Shown: one piece after another, positions 1 through 7,083 of the stretch
Layout of the letters: every line of letters begins with the position of its first letter
How positions within the stretch are numbered: the stretch's first letter is position 1
Origin: Paracoccaceae bacterium
GTDB taxonomy: Bacteria; Pseudomonadota; Alphaproteobacteria; Rhodobacterales; Rhodobacteraceae
Reading direction: 5' to 3'
Assembly (NCBI GenBank): GCA_013214715.1
Contig: JABSSB010000174.1
Coordinates: forward strand, 1 to 9,741
Length of the DNA stretch: 9,741 bases
Made by a program: the position numbers and the translations under genes
Notes under the pieces: model-generated
Databases searched by the model: none
What the model was told of the DNA's origin: nothing
Seen by the model: only the letters and a program-made list of their open reading frames with translations

Positions 1-1
1 G

Positions 2-478
2 CTGTTGCGGGCCGGATTAAAGGGGCGCGAGGGGCTGCTGTCGCTACAGACGCGGCTGGCGGTGGATGTGATCGGGCTTGGGGCATCGGCCAAAACGCAT
101 TACCCGCCTGTCGGGCGCGCGCTGCGTTGTCGAATGATCCTCCCGCATCATGCCGATGTGGCCAACGCGATTGGCGCGGTCGTCGGTCAGATCGAATATC
201 GCGCGCGGGGCACGGTCACATCCCCGTCAGAGGGGAAATACCGCGCGCATATGCCCAACGGCCCGGAGGATTTTGCGGAGGCCGAGGCGGCCATGGCTCA
301 TCTGGAAAGCTATTTGACAGAAAGCGCACGGTCCGAGGTTCTCGCCGCAGGCGCGGAAGACATCACGCTTAAGACCGAGCGTGCCATGCGCAAGGCAGAA
401 ATCGAAGCGCGTGAAGTGTTTGTTGAGGCCGAACTGGTTGTCACGGCCTCGGGCCGCCCGCGGATCACGGACGGCTGA
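2..478 (+). CDS. Hydantoinase/oxoprolinase family protein, C-terminal fragment (5' end outside window)
   Basis: This is the last ~158 residues of a protein whose reading frame is open from the first bases, so the true start lies upstream. A TTG at 5 is almost certainly internal. The segment IGLGASAKTHYPPVG followed by ILPHHADVANAIGAVVG is what I recognise as the C-terminal part of HyuA-like hydantoinase/oxoprolinase proteins, an ATP-grasping fold of the ASKHA type. Members hydrolyse 5-oxoproline or hydantoin-like cyclic amides in the cytoplasm, usually with ATP. The stretch after it (about residues 95-158) is the acidic, helical tail found in Rhodobacteraceae members. The catalytic and nucleotide-binding parts are not in the window, so the substrate cannot be inferred. 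It converges on the thiolase gene with 36 bases between the two stop codons. Family call fairly sure; specific activity unknown. Confidence 0.75.
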   Translation: MLRAGLKGREGLLSLQTRLAVDVIGLGASAKTHYPPVGRALRCRMILPHHADVANAIGAVVGQIEYRARGTVTSPSEGKYRAHMPNGPEDFAEAEAAMAHLESYLTESARSEVLAAGAEDITLKTERAMRKAEIEAREVFVEAELVVTASGRPRITDG

Positions 479-484
479 GGAATT

Positions 485-507
485 GGGGCAAGGCTGACCC
501 CTGCCCC
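485..507. terminator. Possible bidirectional hairpin between convergent genes
   Basis: GGGGCA at 485-490 pairs with TGCCCC at 502-507, with a further GG/CC pair possible inside. It fills the 36-base gap between two convergent stop codons, where a shared terminator is expected. Neither strand has a clear T-run after the stem, so intrinsic termination is not well supported. Position is the main argument. Confidence 0.3.
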
Positions 508-514
508 GCCAGCA

Positions 515-1690
515 TTACAGACGCTCGATCGCGACGGCGATACCCTGCCCACCACCAATGCACATTGTGATCAGCGCTTTGGAGCCGCCGATCCGCTCCA
601 ACTCATACAATGCCTTGACCGTGATGATCGCGCCGGTGGCCCCGACCGGGTGACCCAGTGCAATCGCGCCGCCATTGGGGTTCACCTTGGCCGGGTCGAT
701 GCCCAGCTCCTTGTTCACGGCGAGCGCCTGCGCGGCAAAGGCTTCGTTGGACTCGATCACGTCGAAATCGCTGATGCTCAGCCCGGTTTTCGCCATCAGG
801 TTCTGAACCGCCGGGATCGGGCCGATGCCCATTACCTCCGGGCGGACACCCGCATGAGCATAGCCCAGCACGCGTGCCTTGGGTTTCAGCCCCGCCGCCT
901 CAGCCGCATCGGCCCGTGCAAAGACCAATGCCGCAGCCCCGTCATTGATACCCGACGCATTGCCCGCCGTGACCGAGCCATCTTTTTTGAAGACCGGGCG
1001 CAGACCGGACAGCGCCTCGACCGAGGTCGCCTTGGGGTGTTCATCCTTGGTGAAGGGCACTACGTCGCGCTTCACCTTCACCTCAACCGGAACGATCTGG
1101 CTGTCAAAGCGGCCCTCTTCCAGCGCGGTCGCTGCCCGCTCTTGCGAAGTCATGGCAAACGCGTCTTGCTGTTCGCGTGTAATATCATGTTCAGAGGCGA
1201 CATTTTCCGCCGTCACCCCCATATGACCGGTGCCAAAGGGACAGTTCAGCGCGCCCAGCATCATGTCGAGAGATTTGACATCGCCCATCTTCGCGCCCCA
1301 GCGCTGTTGCGGCATGATGAAGGGAGAGCGGGACATGTTTTCCGCCCCGCCAGCCAGCGCGAAATCGGCATCGCCCAGCATCAGCGCCTGCACTGCTGAT
1401 ACGATGGCCTGGGCGCCCGAGCCGCACAACCGGTTCACATTCATCGCGGGCGTCGTGTCCGGGATGCCCGCCTGCATCGCCGCCACGCGCGACAGATACA
1501 TATCCCGCGGCTCGGTGTTGATCACATGGCCAAAGACGACATGGCCGATTTGACCACCTTCAACGCCCGAGCGTTCCAGCGCCGCCTTGGCCGCAATCGT
1601 GCCCAGATCAATTGGCGCGGTGGCTGCCAGCGATCCGCCAAAAGTTCCAATCGCCGTGCGGGCGCCATCAAGAAGAACGATATCGGTCAT
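515..1690 (-). CDS. Acetyl-CoA C-acyltransferase (thiolase, BktB/PhaA-like)
   Basis: Thiolase of 391 residues, the usual family length. It catalyses reversible Claisen condensation or thiolytic cleavage between acetyl-CoA and a (3-keto)acyl-CoA, serving fatty-acid/branched-acid degradation or the first step of polyhydroxyalkanoate synthesis. The visible catalytic set is complete: acyl-accepting Cys89 in NRLCGSGAQA, the NEAF motif at 315-318, His347 in ALGHPVGATG, and Cys377 in MCIGGGQG near the C-terminus. I chose the ATG at 1690 over the in-frame ATG at 1702. GGGGA lies five bases upstream of 1690, no ribosome site precedes 1702, and the MTDIVLLDGARTA start matches the family. It lies downstream of the phosphatase gene (70 bases between them) with no clear promoter, so the two may be co-transcribed. 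Sequence alone does not separate a degradative from a biosynthetic (bktB or phaA) role, so I give no symbol. Confidence 0.93.
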   Translation of the reverse strand: MTDIVLLDGARTAIGTFGGSLAATAPIDLGTIAAKAALERSGVEGGQIGHVVFGHVINTEPRDMYLSRVAAMQAGIPDTTPAMNVNRLCGSGAQAIVSAVQALMLGDADFALAGGAENMSRSPFIMPQQRWGAKMGDVKSLDMMLGALNCPFGTGHMGVTAENVASEHDITREQQDAFAMTSQERAATALEEGRFDSQIVPVEVKVKRDVVPFTKDEHPKATSVEALSGLRPVFKKDGSVTAGNASGINDGAAALVFARADAAEAAGLKPKARVLGYAHAGVRPEVMGIGPIPAVQNLMAKTGLSISDFDVIESNEAFAAQALAVNKELGIDPAKVNPNGGAIALGHPVGATGAIITVKALYELERIGGSKALITMCIGGGQGIAVAIERL

Positions 1691-1760
1691 TGGGGTCCCC
1701 ATAATGAATTTCGCGCGCAGTATGCGCTGTTGCGCCCCGGCTGTCAGGCGGGACGTGTCG

Positions 1761-2504
1761 TCACCGCTGGTTCGATGCGGGCCGCAGCGGTTTGCGCCCC
1801 TGATCGGTCAGGACAAAACAGTCGGTTCCTTCGAACACGACGGGCACCAATGGGCGCCCAAAGCCCGCCCCTCCGTCCAGATCGATCCGGTTTCCAAAAT
1901 GCTCCGGTGCCTGCAATGCCGTGTGGCCATGCACGATCAAATGCGCAAACGGTTCTGCATGGCTTAGAAATGGCTCTCGGATCCACACCAGATCATCTTC
2001 GACCTGATCTGGCAGTGCGATGCCGGGGCGGATGCCTGCATGAACAAACAAAAGCGGCCCGCGCTCGGCCATCAGATCCAAACCGTCTATGAACGCCAGA
2101 TGCCCTTGTGGTACAGCCTCCTGCGCGTCGGTCAGAACCGCCTCTACAGGGCGGCCACCACCGCGCACTCCGTAGGATGCAAGTGTTTCCATGCCGCCCA
2201 GCGCAGGATGAAGCCAGTCATAGTTGGGATTGCTGATGCGTTCATCTTTGACGGTTCCACTGGTCAAAAAGCGGTGAAACATGCGATCGTGGTTGCCTTT
2301 GAGGACGCACCAGGACTGTCCCGCTGCAACCCCTTCGATCAACAAGTCCAGGACCGCTTTGCTGTCAGGTCCGCGATCAACATAGTCGCCCAGAAACATG
2401 ATCTCTTCATCTCGGCGACCGTCAGCTTCGATCAGATCCAAAGCGCGATGCAGCATGGCGATCTGGCCGTGGCTGTCTGCGATGGCATAGATACGCTTTG
2501 TCAT
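1761..2504 (-). CDS. Metallophosphoesterase, PPP-type Ser/Thr protein phosphatase-like
   Basis: A 247-residue cytoplasmic protein with the full calcineurin-like metal-site motif series. These are D-x-H-G as ADSHG (Asp10, His12), GDYVDRGPDS (Asp40), GNHD (Asn71-His72), HAG (His155), and VHGHT (His192/His194). These ligands bind two metal ions and hydrolyse phosphate esters. Bacterial members such as PrpE and PphA act on phosphoproteins or dinucleoside tetraphosphates. The substrate cannot be decided here. The second residue of the first motif is Ser rather than the commoner Ile/Val, which need not affect metal binding. The ATG at 2504 is well supported by AAGGAG about nine bases upstream. It follows serA on the same strand, but a strong hairpin at 2590-2615 separates them, so it is probably a separate unit or a read-through partner. 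The thiolase gene follows it. Confidence 0.88.
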   Translation of the reverse strand: MTKRIYAIADSHGQIAMLHRALDLIEADGRRDEEIMFLGDYVDRGPDSKAVLDLLIEGVAAGQSWCVLKGNHDRMFHRFLTSGTVKDERISNPNYDWLHPALGGMETLASYGVRGGGRPVEAVLTDAQEAVPQGHLAFIDGLDLMAERGPLLFVHAGIRPGIALPDQVEDDLVWIREPFLSHAEPFAHLIVHGHTALQAPEHFGNRIDLDGGAGFGRPLVPVVFEGTDCFVLTDQGRKPLRPASNQR

Positions 2505-2589
2505 GGGCCTCTCCTTGCTGGGGTCATGTCATGCCGCAGAGCGGCACGAAAAGAAAGAGGTTCAACACATGGCACGATCCAAAGCAGAC

Positions 2590-2615
2590 AGGCCGCCCCG
2601 AAACCGGGACGGCCT
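2590..2615 (-). terminator. Probable Rho-independent terminator of serC-serA
   Basis: An 11-base-pair stem with a four-base loop lies 27 bases after the serA stop. The arms are AGGCCGYCCCG and its complement. On the plus strand the stem has one C-A mismatch, but in minus-strand RNA the same position is a G-U pair. The hairpin is therefore unbroken only in the serA direction. The U-tract behind it is poor (GTCTGCTTTGG), so termination may be partial. Confidence 0.6.
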
Positions 2616-2641
2616 TGCAAAGAACCAGTCAAAAACGTGGA

Positions 2642-4237
2642 TTACACCATGTCGAATTCCAGCGGCTTGATCTGACGGAAGAGCCCGGTTTCGGCCAGCT
2701 TTGCACGGGCTTCGGCAGGCACGGGCTCATCCACGTAAAGAAGGGCGATGGCTTCACCGCCTGCCCCCGCACGGCCAAGGGTAAAGTTGGCGATGTTCAC
2801 GCCATTGCTGCCCATCGTCTGCCCCAGCGCACCAATGATGCCCGGCACGTCTTCGTTTGTGGTGTAGAGCATGTTGGCCCCGACCTCGGCATCGATGTTG
2901 ATGCCCTTGATCTGGATAAAGCGGGGTTTGCCATCGCTGAATACCGTCCCCGCAACGGACCGTTCGCGCGCCTCGGTCACCACGGTCACCTTGATGTAGC
3001 CGTCAAAGACACCGGATTTATCCTGGCTGGTGGTCGATATCTGGATGCCGCGTTCCTTCGCGATGACAGGGGCCGAGACCATGTTCACATCCGGGTTGGC
3101 CTTTTTCATGATCCCCGCGATCACGGCACAGTTCAACGCGTCGAGGTTCATATTCGCGACCGTCCCGTCATAGAGGATATTGATCGCCTTGATCGGCTCA
3201 TCCGTCATCTGACCGGTGAAGCTGCCCAGATGACCGGCGAGCTTGACCCATGGCCCCATGACCTTGGCTTCTTCAGCGGTTACTGACGGCATGTTGAGCG
3301 CATTTTCTACAGCGCCGGTCAGCAGGTAATTCGCCATTTGCTCGGCCACTTGCAGGGCCACGTTTTCCTGCGCCTCTGTCGTGGCGGCGCCCAAATGCGG
3401 CGTGCAGACGACATTGGGCAGGTTGAAGAGCGGATTGTCCTTCGCCGGTTCGACCGAAAATACGTCAAAAGCGGCTCCGGCAACATGGCCCGATTGCAGC
3501 ATCTCAGCCAGCGCCTCTTCATCGACCAGTCCACCGCGGGCACAGTTGATAATACGCACGCCTTTCTTGGTCTTTTCCAACGCCTCCCGCGATAGGATGT
3601 TGCGGGTCTGATCCGTCAGGGGCACATGCAGGGTGATGAAATCGGCGCGGGTGAGAAGTTCGTCCAGTTCGACCTTTTCCACACCCATTTTCTCGGCCTT
3701 TTCTTCGCCAAGGAAGGGATCATAGGCGATGACTTTCATCTTCAACCCGCGCGCGCGGTCACAGACGATACCACCGATATTGCCCGCGCCAATCACGCCC
3801 AGCGTCTTGCCGGTCAGCTCAACCCCCATGAATTTCGACTTCTCCCATTTCCCGGCATGGGTCGACTCAGAGGCTTCGGGGATCTGCCGCGCCACGGCAA
3901 ACATCATCGCAATCGCGTGCTCGGCCGTTGTGATCATGTTGCCGAAAGGCGTGTTCATCACGATCACGCCCTTTTTCGACGCGGCTTCCTTGTCGACATT
4001 GTCGGTGCCGATGCCGGCGCGGCCCACGACCTTCAGATTGGTCGCGGCCTGAAGGATGGTCGGCGTGACCTTGGTGGCCGAGCGGATGGCAAGCCCGTCA
4101 TATTGGCCGATCAGTTCGGCCAGCTTGTCTTTGTCCTTGCCCAGATCGGGCATGAAATCCACGTCGATGCCACGATCGCGGAAGATCTGAACGGCGGTTT
4201 CGCTCAGCTTGTCGGAAACGAGAACTTTGGGAGCCAT
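2642..4237 (-). CDS. serA: D-3-phosphoglycerate dehydrogenase
   Basis: SerA oxidises 3-phosphoglycerate to 3-phosphohydroxypyruvate with NAD+, the first committed step of serine synthesis in the cytoplasm. The 531-residue length fits the long SerA form. Domains in order: the first part of the substrate domain (about 1-95); the NAD-binding Rossmann domain (about 96-285) with GVIGAGNIGG at 147-156 and acidic Asp173 for the adenosine ribose; the extra allosteric-substrate-binding domain (about 317-450); and a C-terminal ACT domain (about 455-531). Catalytic residues expected for 2-hydroxyacid dehydrogenases are present: Arg234 in CARGGLVDE, Glu263 in SVEP, and His281 in TPHLGAATTEAQ. The ATG at 4237 has AAGGA eight bases upstream. 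It lies 97 bases downstream of serC on the same strand with two hairpins in between, and it catalyses the step before SerC. The ACT domain suggests feedback control by serine, as in relatives; this is inferred. Confidence 0.97.
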   Translation of the reverse strand: MAPKVLVSDKLSETAVQIFRDRGIDVDFMPDLGKDKDKLAELIGQYDGLAIRSATKVTPTILQAATNLKVVGRAGIGTDNVDKEAASKKGVIVMNTPFGNMITTAEHAIAMMFAVARQIPEASESTHAGKWEKSKFMGVELTGKTLGVIGAGNIGGIVCDRARGLKMKVIAYDPFLGEEKAEKMGVEKVELDELLTRADFITLHVPLTDQTRNILSREALEKTKKGVRIINCARGGLVDEEALAEMLQSGHVAGAAFDVFSVEPAKDNPLFNLPNVVCTPHLGAATTEAQENVALQVAEQMANYLLTGAVENALNMPSVTAEEAKVMGPWVKLAGHLGSFTGQMTDEPIKAINILYDGTVANMNLDALNCAVIAGIMKKANPDVNMVSAPVIAKERGIQISTTSQDKSGVFDGYIKVTVVTEARERSVAGTVFSDGKPRFIQIKGINIDAEVGANMLYTTNEDVPGIIGALGQTMGSNGVNIANFTLGRAGAGGEAIALLYVDEPVPAEARAKLAETGLFRQIKPLEFDMV

Positions 4238-4274
4238 GGGAATGGTCCTTTTCGGATGTCAGAATAAATGGGAC

Positions 4275-4296
4275 GCATCGGCAGAGCCGCCGATGC
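4275..4296 (-). other. Intergenic hairpin between serC and serA (serA-proximal)
   Basis: A perfect 8-base-pair stem, GCATCGGC/GCCGATGC, with a six-base loop. In minus-strand RNA it is followed by GTCCCATTTATTC, which is only mildly U-rich. It sits about 40 bases ahead of the serA start and leaves that ribosome site free. It could be an RNA-processing or stability element, or a weak attenuator, tuning SerC against SerA. The structure is plain in the sequence; the function is a guess. Confidence 0.4.
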
Positions 4297-4308
4297 CATC
4301 TGCATAGG

Positions 4309-4324
4309 GCGGGGTTCACCCCGC
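4309..4324 (-). other. Intergenic hairpin just after the serC stop
   Basis: A perfect 6-base-pair GC stem, GCGGGG/CCCCGC, with a four-base loop (TGAA in minus-strand RNA). It begins 10 bases after the serC stop codon. No U-tract follows it in the direction of transcription, so it is unlikely to be a terminator of serC. A 3'-end protecting stem or part of a differential-expression spacer is more plausible. Confidence 0.35.
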
Positions 4325-4334
4325 TGTTTCTTTG

Positions 4335-5489
4335 TCAGGCGGCGTCGGCCTGCGCAGCGATCTCGGCCTCGAAGGCCCAGGCCAGCCAGGGCAGCATCGC
4401 CTCGATATCGGCGGTTTCCACGGTCGATCCACACCAGATGCGCAGGCCCGGAGGCGCGTCGCGATACGCCCCAATATCAAGCGCCACGCCTTCATCGGTC
4501 AGACGCTTGGCCACGGCTTTGGCAAACACCGCGCCATCCAGAATGCGCCCATCCGTGAATTTCAGGCAGACCGACGTGGTCGAGCGCACCGCCGCATCGG
4601 CGGGCAGGAAATCGATCCAATCATGCGCGGCCACGAAATCTGCCACGGCAGCGGCATTGGCATCAGCGCGGGCGATCAGCCCGCCCAATCCGCCTATATC
4701 GCGTGCCCAGGCTAGGCATTGCAGGTAGTCTTCGACCGCCAGCATCGACGGCGTATTGATCGTTTCACCCTTGAATACACCCTCGATCAGCTTCCTGCCT
4801 TTGGTGAGGCGAAAGATCTTGGGCAGCGGCCATGCGGGCGTGTAAGTCTCCAGCCGTTCCACCGCACGTGGGCTGAGGATCAGCATCCCATGCGCGGCCT
4901 CACCGCCCAGCACTTTCTGCCAGGAGAAGGTCGTTACATCGAGCTTGTCCCAAGGCAGGTCCATCGCAAAGGCCGCAGAGGTTGCGTCACACAGCGTCAG
5001 ACCCGCGCGATCCGTCGGGATCACGCTGCCATCCGCCACCCGCACGCCCGAGGTGGTCCCGTTCCAAGTGAAGCAGACATCCTTGTCGAAATCGACCGAT
5101 GCCAGATCGACAATCTCGCCATACTCGGCGGTCTTGACCTCAGCCTCGATCTTGAGCTGTTTGACCACATCGGTCACCCAGCCCGCGCCAAAGCTTTCCC
5201 AGGCCAGCATCTCGACCGGGCGCTCGCCCAGCAGGTTCCACATAGCCATTTCATAGGCGCCAGTGTCAGAGGCGGGCACAATGCCGATCTTGTACTCGGC
5301 AGGGATGCCGAGGATCTCGCGGGTTTCCTCGATCGCGGCTTTCAGCTTGTCCTTGCCAATCGCGGCGCGGTGCGAGCGGCCCAACGCCGCATCAGCCAGT
5401 TTCTCGAGAGTGAAAACAGGGGGTTTGGCGCAGGGGCCAGACGAAAAACGCGGGTTTGCCGGCCGCGTTGCCGGTTGTGCAATAGCCAT
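4335..5489 (-). CDS. serC: Phosphoserine aminotransferase
   Basis: SerC is a pyridoxal-phosphate enzyme. It transfers the amino group of glutamate to 3-phosphohydroxypyruvate to give O-phosphoserine, the second step of serine synthesis, and it can also serve vitamin B6 synthesis. The 384-residue protein is of the usual alphaproteobacterial length. Lys192 in TFSWQKVLGGEAAHG is the expected cofactor-binding lysine. NPRFSSGPCAKPP near the N-terminus, ASDTGAYEMA at 73-82 and TWNGTTSGVR at 141-150 are family signatures contacting phosphate and cofactor. I chose the ATG at 5489 because GGAAGGG lies about nine bases upstream. In-frame TTG at 5555 and ATG at 5549 lie inside the structured leader, lack a ribosome site and would add unfamiliar residues. 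It is the first gene of the unit, followed by serA. The leader upstream suggests control at the RNA level. Confidence 0.96.
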   Translation of the reverse strand: MAIAQPATRPANPRFSSGPCAKPPVFTLEKLADAALGRSHRAAIGKDKLKAAIEETREILGIPAEYKIGIVPASDTGAYEMAMWNLLGERPVEMLAWESFGAGWVTDVVKQLKIEAEVKTAEYGEIVDLASVDFDKDVCFTWNGTTSGVRVADGSVIPTDRAGLTLCDATSAAFAMDLPWDKLDVTTFSWQKVLGGEAAHGMLILSPRAVERLETYTPAWPLPKIFRLTKGRKLIEGVFKGETINTPSMLAVEDYLQCLAWARDIGGLGGLIARADANAAAVADFVAAHDWIDFLPADAAVRSTTSVCLKFTDGRILDGAVFAKAVAKRLTDEGVALDIGAYRDAPPGLRIWCGSTVETADIEAMLPWLAWAFEAEIAAQADAA

Positions 5490-5513
5490 CAATGCTACCC
5501 TTCCAGATAAGCG

Positions 5514-5567
5514 CCTCTCGTTGGGGAGAGGTGTCCCGCCGTCACGCATAGGCAAAGCCGCGAGAGG
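5514..5567 (-). promoter_or_regulatory. serC 5' leader with alternative pairings (candidate serC-type leader RNA)
   Basis: In minus-strand RNA, segment A (CCUCUCG, 5567-5561) and segment B (CCUCUC, 5531-5526) can each pair with segment C (CGAGAGG, 5520-5514). A-C is 7 pairs enclosing 40 bases; B-C is a 6-pair hairpin with a six-base loop. Only one can form at a time. A smaller stem, CGC-GGC/GCC-GCG, can form between A and B. Segment C ends about 10 bases before the serC ribosome site, GGAAGGG at 5504-5498. A conserved 'serC' RNA motif upstream of serC-serA is established for Alphaproteobacteria, and this region is in the right place. The match to its consensus is from memory and unverified. 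No strong U-tract follows C, so simple intrinsic attenuation is doubtful. Confidence 0.55.
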
Positions 5568-5722
5568 TCACAAGCAAGAATCAGTCGTGTTTTAAGGGAT
5601 TTCGCGCAAGAAACCGCATGGCGTAAGGTCATCTTGTTTCCGATTGGCAACATAACGGGGTGCTGGAAAGACAGACGCAATCTGTTGGGTAAGACATTTT
5701 ATATCAGGGACAGCGTTGCTTT

Positions 5723-5752
5723 TTGACAAAGGCTCTGTGCAAATCACATCGT
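5723..5752 (+). promoter_or_regulatory. Candidate sigma-70-type promoter for the three-gene operon
   Basis: A perfect TTGACA (-35) at 5723-5728 is followed, 18 bases on, by CATCGT at 5747-5752, a poor -10 (3 of 6 consensus positions). Transcription would start near 5759. That is after the ATG at 5755, so the message would begin translation at the downstream TTG at 5869. The -35 is convincing; the -10 is not. Confidence 0.4.
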
Positions 5753-5853
5753 AAATGTTGCGCAAGCGTCTCGAATCGCTGGCGCACCGGATCTGTCGGC
5801 GCATAGGTCCGGACGGAAAAATTAGAACGTTTCTTTGGCCTCGCGCCGGCCGC

Positions 5854-5859
5854 AGGGAG
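5854..5859 (+). promoter_or_regulatory. Ribosome binding site deciding a TTG start
   Basis: AGGGAG lies nine bases ahead of the TTG at 5869. The alternative ATG at 5755 has no purine-rich site upstream. This favours the shorter 404-residue product for the first gene of the operon. Confidence 0.6.
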
Positions 5860-5868
5860 AATAGAGCC

Positions 5869-7083
5869 TTGACCGATACAAGCACCGAGCCATCAGCCGC
5901 CGCCGCCGTGACACCTCTGAAGTACCTCGACATGGCAATGAACAAGCTGGATGATCTGGGCTTACTGCCATCGGGCGGGACCGCGACCAGCGAAGAGCCA
6001 ATCGTGGGGCTATTAAACCAGATCACGGATATCGATGAAGGCCGTGTCACCGCGATTGCGCGAACACTTGCACAGGCGTCGGTATTCAACGAGGTGGTGC
6101 GTGAGCAGGTCGCCGCGATGGACGTGGGCGAGCGCTACAATGATATCACAAACGCATTCAATTCCATCCGCGACGATGCCAAGGGAATGGTCGAGCAGAT
6201 GGAAGATGGGCGCATCGATACCTTTGAACGGATCAGCAATGTCTGGATGAAGATGTCGCGCGGGGATATCGCCACGCGGTTCGACAAGATCAAAGATACC
6301 TATCTCGAGGTGACGGCGGCCACACAAGACCAGATCACGCGTGAGGCTAATATCCTTGATGCTTACCGCGACTTTCGGGGTGCGTTGAAACAATCCGAGG
6401 TGCTCGCGTTCGAAGTTCTGAGCACAGCCGAGACCAGATTGAGCGAGGCCAAGGATACAGTTAGTGCCGCTGCGGCGGCGGTAGACGACTATACCGGCAC
6501 CGACCTGGCCGAGCGCGCCAAGCTTGAGATGGACCGTGACGAAAAGGTGCGCGCGCTGCAAAACGAGGAAAAGCGCTATCAGATTGCCAAGGATCTCTCG
6601 GACAATCTAACGGTCAGTTACAACACGACCGAAGTGGTCATGGCGCGGTTACAGCAAACCACTAACGCCAAGGAACGCGTCTATCAACAAGCGATCAGCT
6701 TCTTTTCCACGAACGAGGTTGTTCTCACAGCGCTGTCGGCATCCTTTACCGGTATGTTCGGACTGCACGAGAGCACGAAGGCCGTAGATGCAATGAAGGA
6801 AGGCATAAGCCAGTCGTTGGAAGATCTCGCAGATATTGGCGGAGAGATTCAAGATGCCGCGCTGCGCACCGGATACGGGCCGACAATCCGCGCCGATGCG
6901 GTCAAGAAGCTGGTGGAGTCTGTGGTCACCTGGCAAGAGAAATCGCACGAGATCATCGACGAGATGCGCGACCAGTCCACCAAGAACGCGACCGAGATCC
7001 GCGACGCGGTCGAGGATGGCAAGCGCCGCATGGCCAAGCTGGCGGCGGAAGGCAAGGCATTGGTTGACGCGGAACGCGGATGA
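5869..7083 (+). CDS. Helical cytoplasmic protein, faintly TelA-like (operon gene A)
   Basis: I do not recognise this protein firmly. From the TTG at 5869 it has 404 residues, no signal peptide and no membrane segment. After a low-complexity Ala/Ser start it is nearly all amphipathic, charge-rich helix. It has long coiled-coil-prone stretches at about 175-275 and 300-400, and a less charged patch, SFFSTNEVVLTALSASFTG, at 277-295. The overall pattern recalls TelA/KlaA 'toxic anion resistance' proteins: long helices with a Val/Thr/Ala-rich segment before a final helical bundle. That resemblance is weak and by eye. An upstream in-frame ATG at 5755 would add 38 Arg-rich residues quite unlike the acidic remainder. 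Its stop overlaps the start of gene B (ATGA), implying translational coupling. Rare leucine codons CTA-TTA occur together at 6010-6015. It is the first gene behind the 5723 promoter. Function unknown; a structural or scaffold role is inferred. Confidence 0.8.
   Translation: MTDTSTEPSAAAAVTPLKYLDMAMNKLDDLGLLPSGGTATSEEPIVGLLNQITDIDEGRVTAIARTLAQASVFNEVVREQVAAMDVGERYNDITNAFNSIRDDAKGMVEQMEDGRIDTFERISNVWMKMSRGDIATRFDKIKDTYLEVTAATQDQITREANILDAYRDFRGALKQSEVLAFEVLSTAETRLSEAKDTVSAAAAAVDDYTGTDLAERAKLEMDRDEKVRALQNEEKRYQIAKDLSDNLTVSYNTTEVVMARLQQTTNAKERVYQQAISFFSTNEVVLTALSASFTGMFGLHESTKAVDAMKEGISQSLEDLADIGGEIQDAALRTGYGPTIRADAVKKLVESVVTWQEKSHEIIDEMRDQSTKNATEIRDAVEDGKRRMAKLAAEGKALVDAERG

Larger units (their letters stand above)
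5490..5868. other. Divergent intergenic region, 379 bases
   Basis: No gene I can support lies here. The half next to serC (5490 to about 5580) is its structured 5' leader. The middle (about 5581-5720) holds no obvious repeat or hairpin and presumably contains the serC promoter, but I found no convincing -35/-10 pair on the minus strand. The right part holds a TTGACA box at 5723 and then about 110 bases of probable 5' leader of the three-gene operon. Open frames crossing this region (such as the arginine-rich extension from 5755) lack ribosome sites. Confidence 0.6.

Noticed and set aside
650..1399. Long plus-strand open frame opposite the thiolase gene
   Set aside because: Antisense to a complete, motif-intact thiolase. 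Its translation is Arg/His-rich with no family resemblance, as expected for the opposite strand of a GC-rich gene.
4309..4336. Hairpin followed by TGTTTCTTTGTC read as a plus-strand terminator
   Set aside because: No plus-strand gene lies upstream of it; the U-rich side faces antisense to serC.
5585..5623. Twelve-codon minus-strand frame upstream of serC as a possible leader peptide
   Set aside because: It has no ribosome site and no run of serine codons that would point to attenuation.
5592..6089. 165-codon minus-strand open frame between serC and the operon
   Set aside because: It overlaps the promoter and the first part of gene A. Composition and the absence of recognisable motifs suggest chance.
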